Notes: a model not told the origin generated them from the sequence alone. A DNA stretch of 64,000 nucleotides from [Clostridium] innocuum (GCA_012317185.1 CP048838.1:2976001-3040000); one strand, 5' to 3'. Positions 1-12,422 are shown, counted from the first letter of the stretch. Program-made: numbers and translations.

Positions 1-125
1 CGCTTGGTCTGAATTCAGATAAAGCGGAAGCTTGTTTTATTATGCAAGCCATACCCTGATGGAAAGCAGCTGCTATCGATTCATGTATTAAGGGATTACT
101 TCATCCTTTCCAACATACCAAAGGC

Positions 126-580
126 CTACTCCTCATGCTTTTTGATGATCTTTTTGAAGTTGAGCTGGCGCTTCTCACGCACATAGCCCCTTGCTTCATA
201 AAAGGCATGTGCCCCTGTACGTACTCGCCGGAAACAAGACGAATCATACAGACATTCTGATTTTCTGCCCATTGCTCTACCTCCGCAAGCAGCCTGCTTC
301 CAATTCCCTGCTGCTGGTAATCCGTATGTACTGCAATTCCCAAAATATCTATCATTGGCGCTGCATACAGAATATCATAATCCTGTGCATGCACATAGCC
401 GATAAGCTCCTGCTTTCTTTCAGCCACCACAAGGAGATGCTGCGGCATGTGTAACAGACGATGCAGCTGCTTTTGTGTATCTGACAGCGAACAGTCATAG
501 CCAAGCACATCAGCATTCAAACACTGTAATGCAGCCGCATCCTCCTGCCGTGCAGTCCGCAGATGAATGTGATCCTTCAT
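126..580 (-). pseudogene. GNAT-family N-acetyltransferase, frameshifted near its 3' end
   Basis: The first ~125 codons read as a GNAT domain (acetyl-CoA-dependent N-acetylation, substrate unknown), with the acetyl-CoA loop QQQGIGSRLL after a beta-strand ILGIAV. The start at 580 has AAGGAG seven bases upstream. After the residues SGEY the open frame turns into implausible sequence. The adjacent frame continues the family pattern TGAHAFYEARGYVREKR and ends at a TAG at 126-128. One missing base around 215-220 explains this: 455 nt are present where 456 would be needed. It is either a real pseudogene or a sequencing deletion; the original frame would run on to 101. It lies 72 bp downstream of a permease gene on the same strand. 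Confidence 0.8.
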
Positions 581-651
581 GATATTTCTCCTTCCCGTTT
601 TTATTATTGCATAGCTTCAATTCCTAAAAAAAGTATTCTCAAAGCAATTCT

Positions 652-1377
652 TCAGACCTTTTGTCCGCCTGCGAAATGAAGCAGAGCATCCATAAGCAGT
701 AAGATCAGTATAATCCATCCGGTCCATGCAAAGACACCGGTCATATCCGAGGTCAGCCTGCATAAATTCATCTGCCGTCCGATCCCCATCGGTACCTGCC
801 CCATGATTTCCGACATGACACCCACCTTAAAGGTCAGCGAAATCCCGTTGGATAACGATGCCTGTATAGAGGAAGAAAGCAGCGGCAGATAGACACGGCG
901 CAGCAAATACCAGCGACTCTCCGGATATAGCTGAACGACTCGCTTCAGGTTTTCATCCATATGCTGCAGACCACTGTACAGACTGCTGTATATCGTTGGG
1001 AAAATGATGAGAAAGCTGACGATTGCCGCACTGCTCTCCGAGCCGAACCATAATAGGATAACGATGATGTAGGAAATATTGGGAACACTGCGGGTCAGCA
1101 GCAGGATTGGATAAAACAAATCATGGAAGGCAGGCATGCGGTAGGATAGGAATGCACACCACCCGGCCAATACAAATGCCGCCAATAGTCCGCCCCATGA
1201 GCGAAGCAGCGTCACCAGTGTACTCTGATAAAATGCCGCAGACTGCAGCTGCGCTCCCATCAGCTTCAAAACATCGAGGGGATAGGGAATGATAAAATCA
1301 TTATCCATCCAGACAGCCAGCAGCCACCAGAGAAGAAACAGCAGAAACGCCGATGACAAAATTCTGGCCTGCCTCAT
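652..1377 (-). CDS. ABC transporter permease, SsuC/TauC-like, without visible partner genes
   Basis: A 241-residue integral membrane protein with about six hydrophobic segments. The cytoplasmic EAA-type loop (RRVYLPLLSSSIQASLSNGI) lies around residues 160-180 and would dock an ATPase. This layout is typical of binding-protein-dependent importers of the nitrate/sulfonate/taurine and thiamine-precursor group. Its ATG overlaps the stop codon of the SRAP gene (ATGA), so the two are translationally coupled. No ATPase or solute-binding protein lies beside it: the next gene leftward is a GNAT and the upstream ones are SRAP and TPR genes. The substrate cannot be named. Partners must lie elsewhere or beyond the left edge. 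Confidence 0.8.
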   Translation of the reverse strand: MRQARILSSAFLLFLLWWLLAVWMDNDFIIPYPLDVLKLMGAQLQSAAFYQSTLVTLLRSWGGLLAAFVLAGWCAFLSYRMPAFHDLFYPILLLTRSVPNISYIIVILLWFGSESSAAIVSFLIIFPTIYSSLYSGLQHMDENLKRVVQLYPESRWYLLRRVYLPLLSSSIQASLSNGISLTFKVGVMSEIMGQVPMGIGRQMNLCRLTSDMTGVFAWTGWIILILLLMDALLHFAGGQKV

Positions 1378-1982
1378 CGCTCATCCTCATCAAACAGTGA
1401 CAGCTGGCTGTTTTTAGCCGGTACAGGTGCTTTCCTGTTATCCACTGCCGTAAATGTCAGTCGTTCGTTATCTACCTGAAATTCCAGTTCGTCCTGCAGA
1501 TACAGCGGAATCTGATCCTCAAGCATCAGAATGGGAGTACGATCATGGATATCCTTCATTTGTCTTACGGATTCCCCTGTCACAATCACGAATTCCTTAT
1601 GCTCATTATAAATTCCTGCCAGATAAAACAGAGGGGCATCCTCGCGCTGGATCAGTATTTTCTGCTTCTGCTTTCCTACCTTCACCCATTCATAAAATCC
1701 GTTGCAGGGAATCAGACATTTCTTAGAAAGCATGGAGCGAAAGGTCTTTTTCTTTTCAATACCTTCACTTCTTGCATTGATCAGCTTACCATACGGTCCC
1801 TCGATTCCCCATTTCATCACATCCAGCGAAAAATCCTCCTGTCCGTTGACGAGTACCAGCGCCTGATTGCCGGGAAATACTTCCTCTCTGGCAAACTCAA
1901 ACAGCGCCTGCTGCTCGATTTTATGCTTCAGCCTTGCGAATGCAGGCAGCTCTTTTAATTCAAAAAAATATCTTCCGCACAT
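1374..1982 (-). CDS. SRAP domain protein (HMCES/YedK family, abasic-site DNA crosslinking)
   Basis: Family members crosslink to abasic sites in single-stranded DNA through the alpha-amino group and thiol of Cys2, shielding the lesion during replication. All expected residues are present: Cys2 (MCGRYFF), Asn69 in NARSEG, Glu98 in CNGFYEW and His146 in HDRTP. An in-frame TTG lies two codons upstream, but the ATG at 1982 is chosen because Cys2 must directly follow the removed Met. The protein is 202 aa, normal for the family. It sits 18 bp downstream of a TPR gene and overlaps the next permease by 4 bp, so the three probably share a transcript. Confidence 0.9.
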   Translation of the reverse strand: MCGRYFFELKELPAFARLKHKIEQQALFEFAREEVFPGNQALVLVNGQEDFSLDVMKWGIEGPYGKLINARSEGIEKKKTFRSMLSKKCLIPCNGFYEWVKVGKQKQKILIQREDAPLFYLAGIYNEHKEFVIVTGESVRQMKDIHDRTPILMLEDQIPLYLQDELEFQVDNERLTFTAVDNRKAPVPAKNSQLSLFDEDER

Positions 1983-1999
1983 ATGCAAGCCTCCTGTCC

Positions 2000-3505
2000 T
2001 TATACTTTTTCGTTTCGTTCCTCCAGCAGTCCTTCAAGCTGTGTAATCTCTTTTTTTATCCAATTTTCATTATAGCCCTGCTTCAGGGCTTTCTGATAAT
2101 GCTCCAGAGCCTGCGCATATTTCTGTTTTTCCGTATACAGCTCCCCAAACGCGGAATGCAGCCAGCCGTCATCCCTTCCCAGCTGACGAGCTTCCAGAAG
2201 AAACGATAAGGCCGCATCCAGTTGATTCAGCCGCAGATTACACCAACCCAGCATGGAACAGTTTAACGGATTCTTCGGTTCCAGATCATAGGCCTTCTTA
2301 AAGCAGCGAATCGCTTCTTTATAGTCTTCCAGCTGTGTATAATTCCAGCCCAGCTCGCTGAAATTCCAGGCTTCACCTCCGAAGCGCTCAATCCGCTTCT
2401 TCAAAACAGCAATGGCTTTCTCCCCCTGAGAGCTTCTTCCCAGATTCCACGCATACAGATCCTGCATTTCCCTGCCTTCCTCTCCATGCTGCAGACAGAA
2501 CTCACAGGCTGCAATAGCCTTAACATGGTCATGCAGATCACTGTAGCATCGGGCATAATGAAACATCAGCCAAAGATCATCCTTTTTTTCTTCACTGGCA
2601 CGCTCCAGATATTGAAGCTTTTTTGTCCAGTCCTGCTGCTTATGCGCAATCCAGATCATTTCCTGATAGATCCAATAGGTATCCGTTTCCTTCTGCAATG
2701 CCTTTTCAAAGTACTCCAGAGCCGTGTTATACTGCTCATCCGATTCCCTGATACGTTGCAGGGAACGATACACATCTCCCAGCAGCGTTCGCTCACTTGT
2801 ATCATCTCTTCCCAGCTCCAGAGCCTTTAAAAGATGCAAAAGTGCCTCCTGTGGTTCATCCTTCTGGAAATAAGCAAATCCAAGCTCAAATTCCCTCCAG
2901 TCCCGGTAATGCTCATGTTGAATCTCCTGCAGGATTTGAATCTCCTTATCATATTCCCCACAGGCCTTGTAAAACCTCGCCAGATCAAAGCGAGCATCCT
3001 CATCCGGCAGGATACGGTAGCTCCTCACATAGTATTCCTCAGCTGTTTCCTTGTCTCCAAGCCCGTAATATGCCTCGGCAGCCTGCGAAAGCAGCCAGAC
3101 ATTTCGTTCATCATCCAGCAAGCCGTTTTCAAAATATGTAATCGCATCTTTCAGATTGCCCAGCTCCTTATAACACCATCCAATTTCACCATGCAGCCAG
3201 GGCTCATCAAAGCCAAGCTCCAAAGCCTTCAGCAAAGCATCCAGTCCATCCCTGATATTCCTCTGCCGATCCAGTGAAAAGCCCAGCTGAGAATATATCC
3301 AACCATCCTCCGGGAAATAAACAAGCCCTTTTCGCAGAAATACCTCCGCCTCCTGATAGCGCTCCATATGATTCAGAATCCATCCCATATTCCCATAATA
3401 AAAAGGCTCCTCACTCGCGTACAGCTTGTGCTTCTCCAGCAGTATACGTGCATCGTCCAGCCTGTTTTCCTCGATCAGCTGTGTAAATTCTTCCTTATAA
3501 TCCAT
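2000..3505 (-). CDS. Tetratricopeptide repeat protein
   Basis: About 501 residues made almost entirely of TPR-like helical repeats. Recurrent patterns include YGNMGWILNHMERYQEAEVF, LGWNYTQLEDYKEAIRCFKKA and ALEHYQKALKQG. There is no signal peptide or membrane segment, so it is probably a cytoplasmic scaffold. Many repeats carry a G-W pair (GWILN, GWIYSQ, GWCYKE, GWNYTQ, GWCNLR), suggesting internal duplication of one unit. The ATG at 3505 is preferred over the GTG at 3514 because AAGGGG lies 8 bases before it. It is the first gene of the run TPR-SRAP-permease. Its specific role is unknown. Confidence 0.85.
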   Translation of the reverse strand: MDYKEEFTQLIEENRLDDARILLEKHKLYASEEPFYYGNMGWILNHMERYQEAEVFLRKGLVYFPEDGWIYSQLGFSLDRQRNIRDGLDALLKALELGFDEPWLHGEIGWCYKELGNLKDAITYFENGLLDDERNVWLLSQAAEAYYGLGDKETAEEYYVRSYRILPDEDARFDLARFYKACGEYDKEIQILQEIQHEHYRDWREFELGFAYFQKDEPQEALLHLLKALELGRDDTSERTLLGDVYRSLQRIRESDEQYNTALEYFEKALQKETDTYWIYQEMIWIAHKQQDWTKKLQYLERASEEKKDDLWLMFHYARCYSDLHDHVKAIAACEFCLQHGEEGREMQDLYAWNLGRSSQGEKAIAVLKKRIERFGGEAWNFSELGWNYTQLEDYKEAIRCFKKAYDLEPKNPLNCSMLGWCNLRLNQLDAALSFLLEARQLGRDDGWLHSAFGELYTEKQKYAQALEHYQKALKQGYNENWIKKEITQLEGLLEERNEKV

Positions 3506-3548
3506 AGTCTGCACCCCTTTTCACCTATTATACTATACTTTCGGGCTG

Positions 3549-3576
3549 AAAAAAAGAAGACCATGCTCCCATGGCC
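3549..3576 (-). terminator. Rho-independent terminator of the metal exporter gene
   Basis: On the minus strand a 7-bp stem GGCCATG/CATGGTC with loop GGAG is followed by TTC and a run of T. It begins at the last base of the exporter stop codon and separates it from the TPR operon. Confidence 0.75.
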
Positions 3577-4421
3577 TAAAACAGCTGCAATACAATCCCA
3601 CTTGTGATTGCTGTCACAAAGAGAATGGCAAAGATGCGCAGGATATCCTTTTTGTTGTCATACATACGAAGCAGCACCAGCAGTCCAAGTCCTGCACTGG
3701 TAATCAGTCCGGCGGTTAGTGCCCCAAAGGACAGCACGCCGTCCATAAACAGCTGTGCCAGAATTACACTGGCTGCACAATTGGGAATAAATCCTGCCAG
3801 AGCCGCAAGCATTGGCTGCAGATAAGAGCCCTGTGCCAATATGGTACGCAGTGTATCCTCCCCAATGTAGTAAATGAAAACAGACAATGCAAAATTTACA
3901 GCAAAGACAAAAATAAAGATTTTAATGGTACGAATCATAGCAATATAGACGATGGAATGATGTTCCTCCACACTCTCTTTCTCACACTCCGCATGAATAT
4001 CATGCAGCGGATGGTTTTCCTTTAACCGGTGTCCGCGTACAAGCAAATCTACAATATATCCAACCAGTACTGCGATAACAAGCTTTACTGCGATAACAGA
4101 GAATAGGACATTGATTTGCTTCGGCTGTGCGACCAGAATCGGAATAGCCTCATCACTGGTAGAAATAAAAACAGCCAGTAAGGTTCCAAGTGAAATGGAA
4201 CGGTTCATATACAAACCGCTTGCCAGCACAGAAAAGCCGCATTGCGGCACAATGCCTAAGATACCACCAATCAGCGGTCCCAGAGCTCTTGCGGATTCCA
4301 GCCGCTTCTGGAAACGGTCATTGCTTTTATGTTCCAGGTATTCCATAAGTAGATACGTCAGAAATAAAAACGGCATCATTGGTAACGCATCATGGAATAC
4401 ATCCTGTAGTACATCCTGCAT
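3576..4421 (-). CDS. Putative heavy-metal/manganese exporter (ArsP_2-type membrane protein)
   Basis: A 281-residue polytopic membrane protein resembling the family annotated as 'putative manganese transporter / 10-TM heavy-metal exporter' (Pfam ArsP_2). It has two inverted halves with similar glycine-rich motifs: GGILGIVPQCGFSVLASGLY near residue 55 and AGFIPNCAASVILAQL near residue 210. Each has a Pro-x-Cys/Pro-Asn-Cys turn, so the two cysteines could be metal ligands. A hydrophilic linker rich in His and Glu (HDIHAECEKESVEEHH) joins the halves. Export direction and metal are known only by family analogy. It has its own promoter directly behind the rRNA operon terminator. No yybP-type Mn riboswitch fits in the 80-bp leader. 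Confidence 0.75.
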   Translation of the reverse strand: MQDVLQDVFHDALPMMPFLFLTYLLMEYLEHKSNDRFQKRLESARALGPLIGGILGIVPQCGFSVLASGLYMNRSISLGTLLAVFISTSDEAIPILVAQPKQINVLFSVIAVKLVIAVLVGYIVDLLVRGHRLKENHPLHDIHAECEKESVEEHHSIVYIAMIRTIKIFIFVFAVNFALSVFIYYIGEDTLRTILAQGSYLQPMLAALAGFIPNCAASVILAQLFMDGVLSFGALTAGLITSAGLGLLVLLRMYDNKKDILRIFAILFVTAITSGIVLQLF

Positions 4422-4467
4422 AAAACTCCTCCTTCACATACTAGAGAATTTTACCATTCTTTCGAAT

Positions 4468-4496
4468 TTTATACCAGCAAAACAATCATTCGTCAA
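4468..4496 (-). promoter_or_regulatory. SigA-type promoter of the metal exporter
   Basis: Minus strand: -35 TTGACG (4491-4496), a 17-nt spacer and -10 TATAAA (4468-4473). It lies just past the rRNA terminator and 47 bp before the exporter start. Confidence 0.75.
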
Positions 4497-4501
4497 CGAT
4501 T

Positions 4502-4527
4502 AAAAAAGACCCATCCAAAGATGAGTC
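4502..4527 (-). terminator. Terminator of the rRNA operon
   Basis: Minus strand: 8-bp stem GACTCATC/GATGGGTC (one G-T pair), loop TTTG, then six T. It follows the 5S gene by a few bases. Confidence 0.9.
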
Positions 4528-4534
4528 AGATTAC

Positions 4535-4646
4535 CTGGCAGCGTGCTATCTTCACTGGAGCCAGTCCAGATATTGTCGCCGCTGATATGCTTAACTTCTG
4601 TGTTCGGGATGAGAACAGGTGTGTCCACATCGCTATCGCCACCAGA
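4535..4646 (-). rRNA. rrf: 5S ribosomal RNA
   Basis: On the minus strand the conserved core CCCGAACACAGAAGTTAAGC is present, with complementary ends (TCTGGTGGCGAT near 4646, GCACGCTGCCAGG near 4535). It is about 112 nt and is the last gene of the operon, directly before the terminator. Exact ends are approximate. Confidence 0.93.
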
Positions 4647-4714
4647 TCACTTTGAGGTCTACCCCTCAAAACTGAATAACAGTTGACAGTTTCTTTTTGT
4701 ACCATCTGGTACGT
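4647..4714 (-). other. 23S-5S spacer with the 3' arm of the 23S processing stem
   Basis: The 15-nt segment at 4668-4682 (AAAACTGAATAACAG on plus) is the exact reverse complement of 7745-7759 before 23S. The pair would form the long-range stem cut by RNase III. No tRNA lies in this spacer. Confidence 0.75.
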
Positions 4715-7617
<2,903 letters not shown>

Positions 7618-7848
7618 TCACATTAAGTTCAAAGCGTTCATTTCTTTGCTTAGGTTTTTGCTTGAGTTTTCTGTTTTGTTTAACTTTCTACTCGTGAATA
7701 TCTATGTTTGTTTACAACTTTCGTTATAGACCTTCATATGTCTTCTGTTATTCAGTTTTCAAAGATCGACTTCTTTTTCGTTTGGAAGATCAGTCTTCCA
7801 AAACTGAACAGGAAATGTTCGATAACTCTTCTTTTGTACTTTCTCCTT
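7618..7848 (-). other. 16S-23S internal spacer without tRNA genes
   Basis: A spacer of about 230 bp. It contains two RNase III stem arms. CTGTTATTCAGTTTT at 7745-7759 pairs with 4668-4682 around 23S. AAAACTGAACAGG at 7800-7812 pairs with 9480-9492 around 16S. No cloverleaf (Ile or Ala tRNA) is seen, unlike many Firmicute spacers. Confidence 0.75.
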
Positions 7849-9393
<1,545 letters not shown>

Positions 9394-9479
9394 TTTAGCT
9401 CTAACGCATGACTTGCGTTTGAATTTCATTTTAGTTATCGTTATTCCGAGAATATTGTTTTCTCAAATAATTGACGTTT

Positions 9480-9492
9480 CCTGTTCAGTTTT
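9480..9492 (-). other. 5' arm of the 16S processing stem
   Basis: CCTGTTCAGTTTT (plus) is the exact complement of 7800-7812 on the far side of 16S. It lies within the rRNA leader and is expected to form the RNase III substrate. Confidence 0.7.
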
Positions 9493-9520
9493 CAAAGACC
9501 GAAATTTCTATTTCGTTTGC

Positions 9521-9537
9521 CGCTGTACTCATCAGCG
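9521..9537 (-). promoter_or_regulatory. Conserved 5'-end hairpin of the rRNA transcript
   Basis: Minus strand CGCTG-ATGAGTA-CAGCG: a 5-bp stem and 7-nt loop beginning at about +1 of the transcript. The same stem with one loop change (T to A) begins the tRNA operon transcript at 53936-53952. Its position at the 5' end suggests a role in stability or stable-RNA-specific control; that is inference. Confidence 0.6.
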
Positions 9538-9544
9538 CTCGTAT

Positions 9545-9573
9545 ATAATACAACGAATCATACCCTGTGTCAA
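9545..9573 (-). promoter_or_regulatory. rRNA operon promoter
   Basis: Minus strand: perfect -35 TTGACA (9568-9573), 17-nt spacer, -10 TATTAT (9545-9550). It lies about 150 bp upstream of 16S. From the -10 to the leader hairpin it is almost identical to the tRNA operon promoter near 53960. Confidence 0.88.
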
Positions 9574-9710
9574 CGATAAAATTCACTTTTTTCATCTTTT
9601 TTTTAACATTATCAATCGTAAACGGTTACATCCTTTGTTTACAGCTGTTTCTCTATTCTATAGGAGCTTTTCCATCTCCGTTTATAAAATAAAATGCGAT
9701 GAAAGGTAAT

Positions 9711-9756
9711 AAAAAGCTGTGACAACCTGCCTGAAGACAGTCTGTCACAGCTCTTT
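9711..9756. terminator. Bidirectional terminator between spx and the rRNA promoter
   Basis: A 10-bp perfect stem AGCTGTGACA/TGTCACAGCT (9715-9724 and 9743-9752) flanked by A-rich and T-rich runs on both sides. It ends spx transcripts (minus) before they enter the rRNA promoter region. Confidence 0.8.
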
Positions 9757-9781
9757 TAGTTGCTTCCATTTTGTAAAGCTC

Positions 9782-10213
9782 TTATGCTTCCTCGCGAACC
9801 CTGCCGCAGATCGGATAGTTTGCACAGCTTGGATTACATGCCTGCTGTGCGGTAAGCCGCAGCTTCGCCGGAACAAGTGCCGTAATTTCATCATCGTCAT
9901 ATCCGACAACGAAGCTCTTCTCATTGATCATAATCGGACGCTTCAGAATGGATGGATTTTTCTGTATTATATCCACCAGCTCCTTGATAGAGATATCATC
10001 CAAATCTCTATGCAGCTCCTGAAATGCCTTGGAACGCGTGGATATGATATCCTCCGTACCATTCTCTGTTCTCTGCAGAAGGTATTTGATTTCATCCTCC
10101 TTCAGCAGTGTTGTAAAAATATTCTTTTCAATGTATTTCATATCATTGTCTTTTAACCATTGTTTCGCTTTTCTACAGCTAGCACACCCAGGCGAAGTAT
10201 ATAAAATAATCAT
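9782..10213 (-). CDS. spx: Spx, RNA polymerase-binding redox stress regulator, with extra C-terminal cysteines
   Basis: An ArsC-fold regulator that binds the RNA polymerase alpha C-terminal domain and activates thiol-stress genes. The redox switch C10-A-S-C13, the alpha-contact Gly52 and the structural Arg60 and Arg92 match Bacillus Spx in position. The ATG at 10213 is chosen because AAGGAGG lies 8 bases upstream; an in-frame GTG is six codons earlier. At 143 aa it is longer than the usual ~131. The added tail carries C126-x3-C130-x5-C136, which canonical Spx lacks. It is monocistronic, between a terminator and the divergent trpS promoter. Confidence 0.9.
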   Translation of the reverse strand: MIILYTSPGCASCRKAKQWLKDNDMKYIEKNIFTTLLKEDEIKYLLQRTENGTEDIISTRSKAFQELHRDLDDISIKELVDIIQKNPSILKRPIMINEKSFVVGYDDDEITALVPAKLRLTAQQACNPSCANYPICGRVREEA

Positions 10214-10296
10214 CTTCTCTGCCTCCTTCACATATATCTATTATAATTCATTGTATTTTAATAGGAAAGCAATTTTTGCAGATTTTGCTTTTTTCC

Positions 10297-10325
10297 TTGT
10301 TTTTCATATTTGATAATAGTATGAT
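10297..10325 (+). promoter_or_regulatory. Promoter of the trpS T-box leader
   Basis: -35 TTGTTT (10297-10302), 17-nt spacer, -10 TATGAT (10320-10325), just upstream of the T-box RNA. Confidence 0.65.
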
Positions 10326-10339
10326 AATAAGGAATCAGA

Positions 10340-10567
10340 AATGCAGAGATGAAGATATAGTAGTTTTACGGCAGTTCCTCAACAGAGAGCTGGTATATGG
10401 TGCAAGTCAGCAGGAGCCTGTAAAATGAATTGGGTCTTTGGAGCATGTTCCTGCGGGAACCGTAAAAGCCTTTAACGTTACAGGCAAGTGATTCCCTTGT
10501 GCGAAAAGCAATGGAATAAGTCGGGTGGTACCACGCTGTCAGCGTCCCTACATGGTACTTTTTTTAT
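10340..10567 (+). ncRNA. T-box riboswitch (tRNA-Trp sensing) controlling trpS
   Basis: It carries the T-box consensus GGGTGGTACCACGC at 10523-10536, the stem I AGAGAG element near 10384, and a TGG at 10431-10433 in the specifier-loop position (before GTCTTTGGAGC). A terminator hairpin GTACCA/TGGTAC (10528-10558) with a T-run to 10565 overlaps the antiterminator. Uncharged tRNA-Trp should stabilise the antiterminator and switch on trpS. The Trp specifier matches the gene downstream. Confidence 0.93.
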
Positions 10568-10585
10568 TTTATGGAGGTGTTTTAT

Positions 10586-11572
10586 ATGAAAAGAATGCTA
10601 AGCGGCATCAAACCAACCGGGCGTTTAACACTCGGAAACTATATCGGAGCTATACGGAATTTCGTAGCTTACCAGGACGATTATGAAATGTATGTCTTCA
10701 TTGCGAATATGCATGCAATCACGGTTCCACAGGAGCGTGCAGAGCTGAAAAAGAACACAAAGGATTTAATTGCCCTGTACCTGGCTGCCGGACTGGATCC
10801 AAAAAAAGCTACGATCTTTTTACAGAGCGATGTGCATGAACATGCGGAGCTTGGATGGATAATGACCTGCAATTCCTATATGGGCGAGCTGCAGCGAATG
10901 ACACAGTATAAGGATAAGACCGCAAAGGGTGAAACAGGTATTACCGCAGGACTGTTTACGTATCCTTCTTTGATGGCTGCGGATATCCTGCTGTATGATG
11001 CGGATTATGTACCGGTAGGTCTGGATCAGAAGCAGCATGTGGAGCTGACCAGAAATCTGGCAGAGCGCTTCAACAACCGTTATGGTGATACCTTTATCAT
11101 TCCGGAACCGCTTGTCAGTAAGGTAGGTGCAAAAATTTATTCCCTGCAGGATCCTACAAAGAAGATGTCCAAATCTGAGGAAAATCCAAAGGGTACCATT
11201 GATCTGCTGGATGAACCGGCAGTAGCACGAAAGAAAATTATGTCTGCAGTTACTGATTCATTGGGTATCATTCAGTATGACCCCGAACATCAACCTGGTG
11301 TTTCCAATCTGTTAACAATCTTATCATCCTTGAATGGGGAAAGCATCGAAAGCATTGTTGAGCGCTATAAAGGTAAGGGCTATGGCGATTTCAAGAAGGA
11401 GGTCGGCGCTGCAGTCTTTGATTTCCTGAGTGAGCTGCAGGCAAAGTACAAAGAGATTCTCTCCAGCGGTATGGTGGAAAAGGTTATTACAGAAGGAAAT
11501 GAAAAAGCAAGACGCAGTGCGCACAAAAAGCTGATGAAGGTCAAGAAAAAAGTTGGTTTCCAGTTATTTTAA
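10586..11572 (+). CDS. trpS: Tryptophanyl-tRNA synthetase
   Basis: A class I aminoacyl-tRNA synthetase that charges tRNA-Trp in the cytoplasm. It has the HIGH-like signature TLGNYIGA near residues 15-22 and KMSKS near residue 193. Its 328 aa are normal for bacterial TrpRS. The start is the ATG at 10586, with GGAGGTG 6-7 bases upstream. The in-frame ATG at 10571 contains that ribosome binding site and is rejected. Transcription is controlled by the upstream T-box, and a strong terminator follows at 11611. Confidence 0.97.
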   Translation: MKRMLSGIKPTGRLTLGNYIGAIRNFVAYQDDYEMYVFIANMHAITVPQERAELKKNTKDLIALYLAAGLDPKKATIFLQSDVHEHAELGWIMTCNSYMGELQRMTQYKDKTAKGETGITAGLFTYPSLMAADILLYDADYVPVGLDQKQHVELTRNLAERFNNRYGDTFIIPEPLVSKVGAKIYSLQDPTKKMSKSEENPKGTIDLLDEPAVARKKIMSAVTDSLGIIQYDPEHQPGVSNLLTILSSLNGESIESIVERYKGKGYGDFKKEVGAAVFDFLSELQAKYKEILSSGMVEKVITEGNEKARRSAHKKLMKVKKKVGFQLF

Positions 11573-11610
11573 ATAAACGCATTGTTTATAATTTTTCAAT
11601 TGTTCGAATA

Positions 11611-11640
11611 AGAAGCATTCCCCGTAATGCTTCTTTTCTC
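11611..11640 (+). terminator. trpS terminator
   Basis: Stem AGAAGCATT/AATGCTTCT (11611-11619, 11626-11634), loop CCCCGT, T-rich tail. Confidence 0.85.
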
Positions 11641-11708
11641 TTCCAGCAGCTTATTTGCTGGTTTTCCTGTTAATGTATGATATGATACATATAGAAGGAG
11701 GGGGTTGT

Positions 11709-12422
11709 ATGCATAGCTTATTTCTACGCGAAGTATCAATAGATTGGGATGCTGTTAGCGACTATACGCAACATATTGCGGCACTGCACTCCTTTGACCG
11801 GCTAATCTTTCAAAAACAGATTACCTTTTTTACAGGAGAAAACGGCTCCGGCAAATCAACGCTTCTGGAGGCGATTGCTGTTGCTTATGGTTTTAATCCG
11901 GAGGGTGGTACCAAAAACTACCGCTTTTATACAAAGGATACGCATTCCTCCCTGCACGAGGGGATTCATTTAAGCCGCGGTTTCTGTCAGCCCTCCTGTT
12001 CTTATTTTTTACGGGCGGAAAGTTTTTATAATCTTGCGACCAAGGCTGAGGAGTATGCGTCCATCTATCAGGGAAGAGAACTGCATTCCTGTTCCCATGG
12101 TGAGAGCTTTTTATCCTTTATACAAAGCTTTCGGGACATCGGCTTGTTTTTACTGGATGAGCCGGAGGCCGCATTGTCCCCACAGCGCCAGCTGACCCTG
12201 CTGATACAGCTGTCAACGATGGCTTGGGAGGGCTCACAGTTTCTCATTGCAACAAACTCTCCGATTTTGCTTGGTATTCCCAATGCACAGATTTTAAGCT
12301 TTGATGATGGAATCATTGAAGAAATCACCTATGAGCAGACCGCATCCTATCAGATCACCGAAATGTTTATGAATAACCGTGAGTATATGCTCGACAAGCT
12401 GTTACGGGAAAACGAGAAATAA
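11709..12422 (+). CDS. AAA/ABC-type ATPase of the COG3910 group
   Basis: A 237-residue soluble P-loop ATPase. Walker A is GENGSGKSTLLEA near residue 45. A signature-like SHGESFLSFI is near 135, Walker B LFLLDEPEAALSP near 155, and a switch-region T-N-S-P near 190. There are no membrane segments and no adjacent permease, so it resembles the stand-alone ABC-like ATPases of the RecF/SMC-related AAA_21 group rather than a transporter. Its function is not known. The ATG at 11709 has AGGAGGGGG upstream; the earlier in-frame ATGs overlap the promoter. A GNAT and an ASCH gene follow. Confidence 0.8.
   Translation: MHSLFLREVSIDWDAVSDYTQHIAALHSFDRLIFQKQITFFTGENGSGKSTLLEAIAVAYGFNPEGGTKNYRFYTKDTHSSLHEGIHLSRGFCQPSCSYFLRAESFYNLATKAEEYASIYQGRELHSCSHGESFLSFIQSFRDIGLFLLDEPEAALSPQRQLTLLIQLSTMAWEGSQFLIATNSPILLGIPNAQILSFDDGIIEEITYEQTASYQITEMFMNNREYMLDKLLRENEK

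Noticed and set aside
4422..4467. Manganese riboswitch (yybP-ykoY) before the metal exporter
   Set aside because: The leader after the predicted promoter is too short and lacks the conserved loops.
7618..7848. tRNA genes in the 16S-23S spacer
   Set aside because: No acceptor or T-arm (GGTTCGA) pattern; only RNase III stem arms are present.
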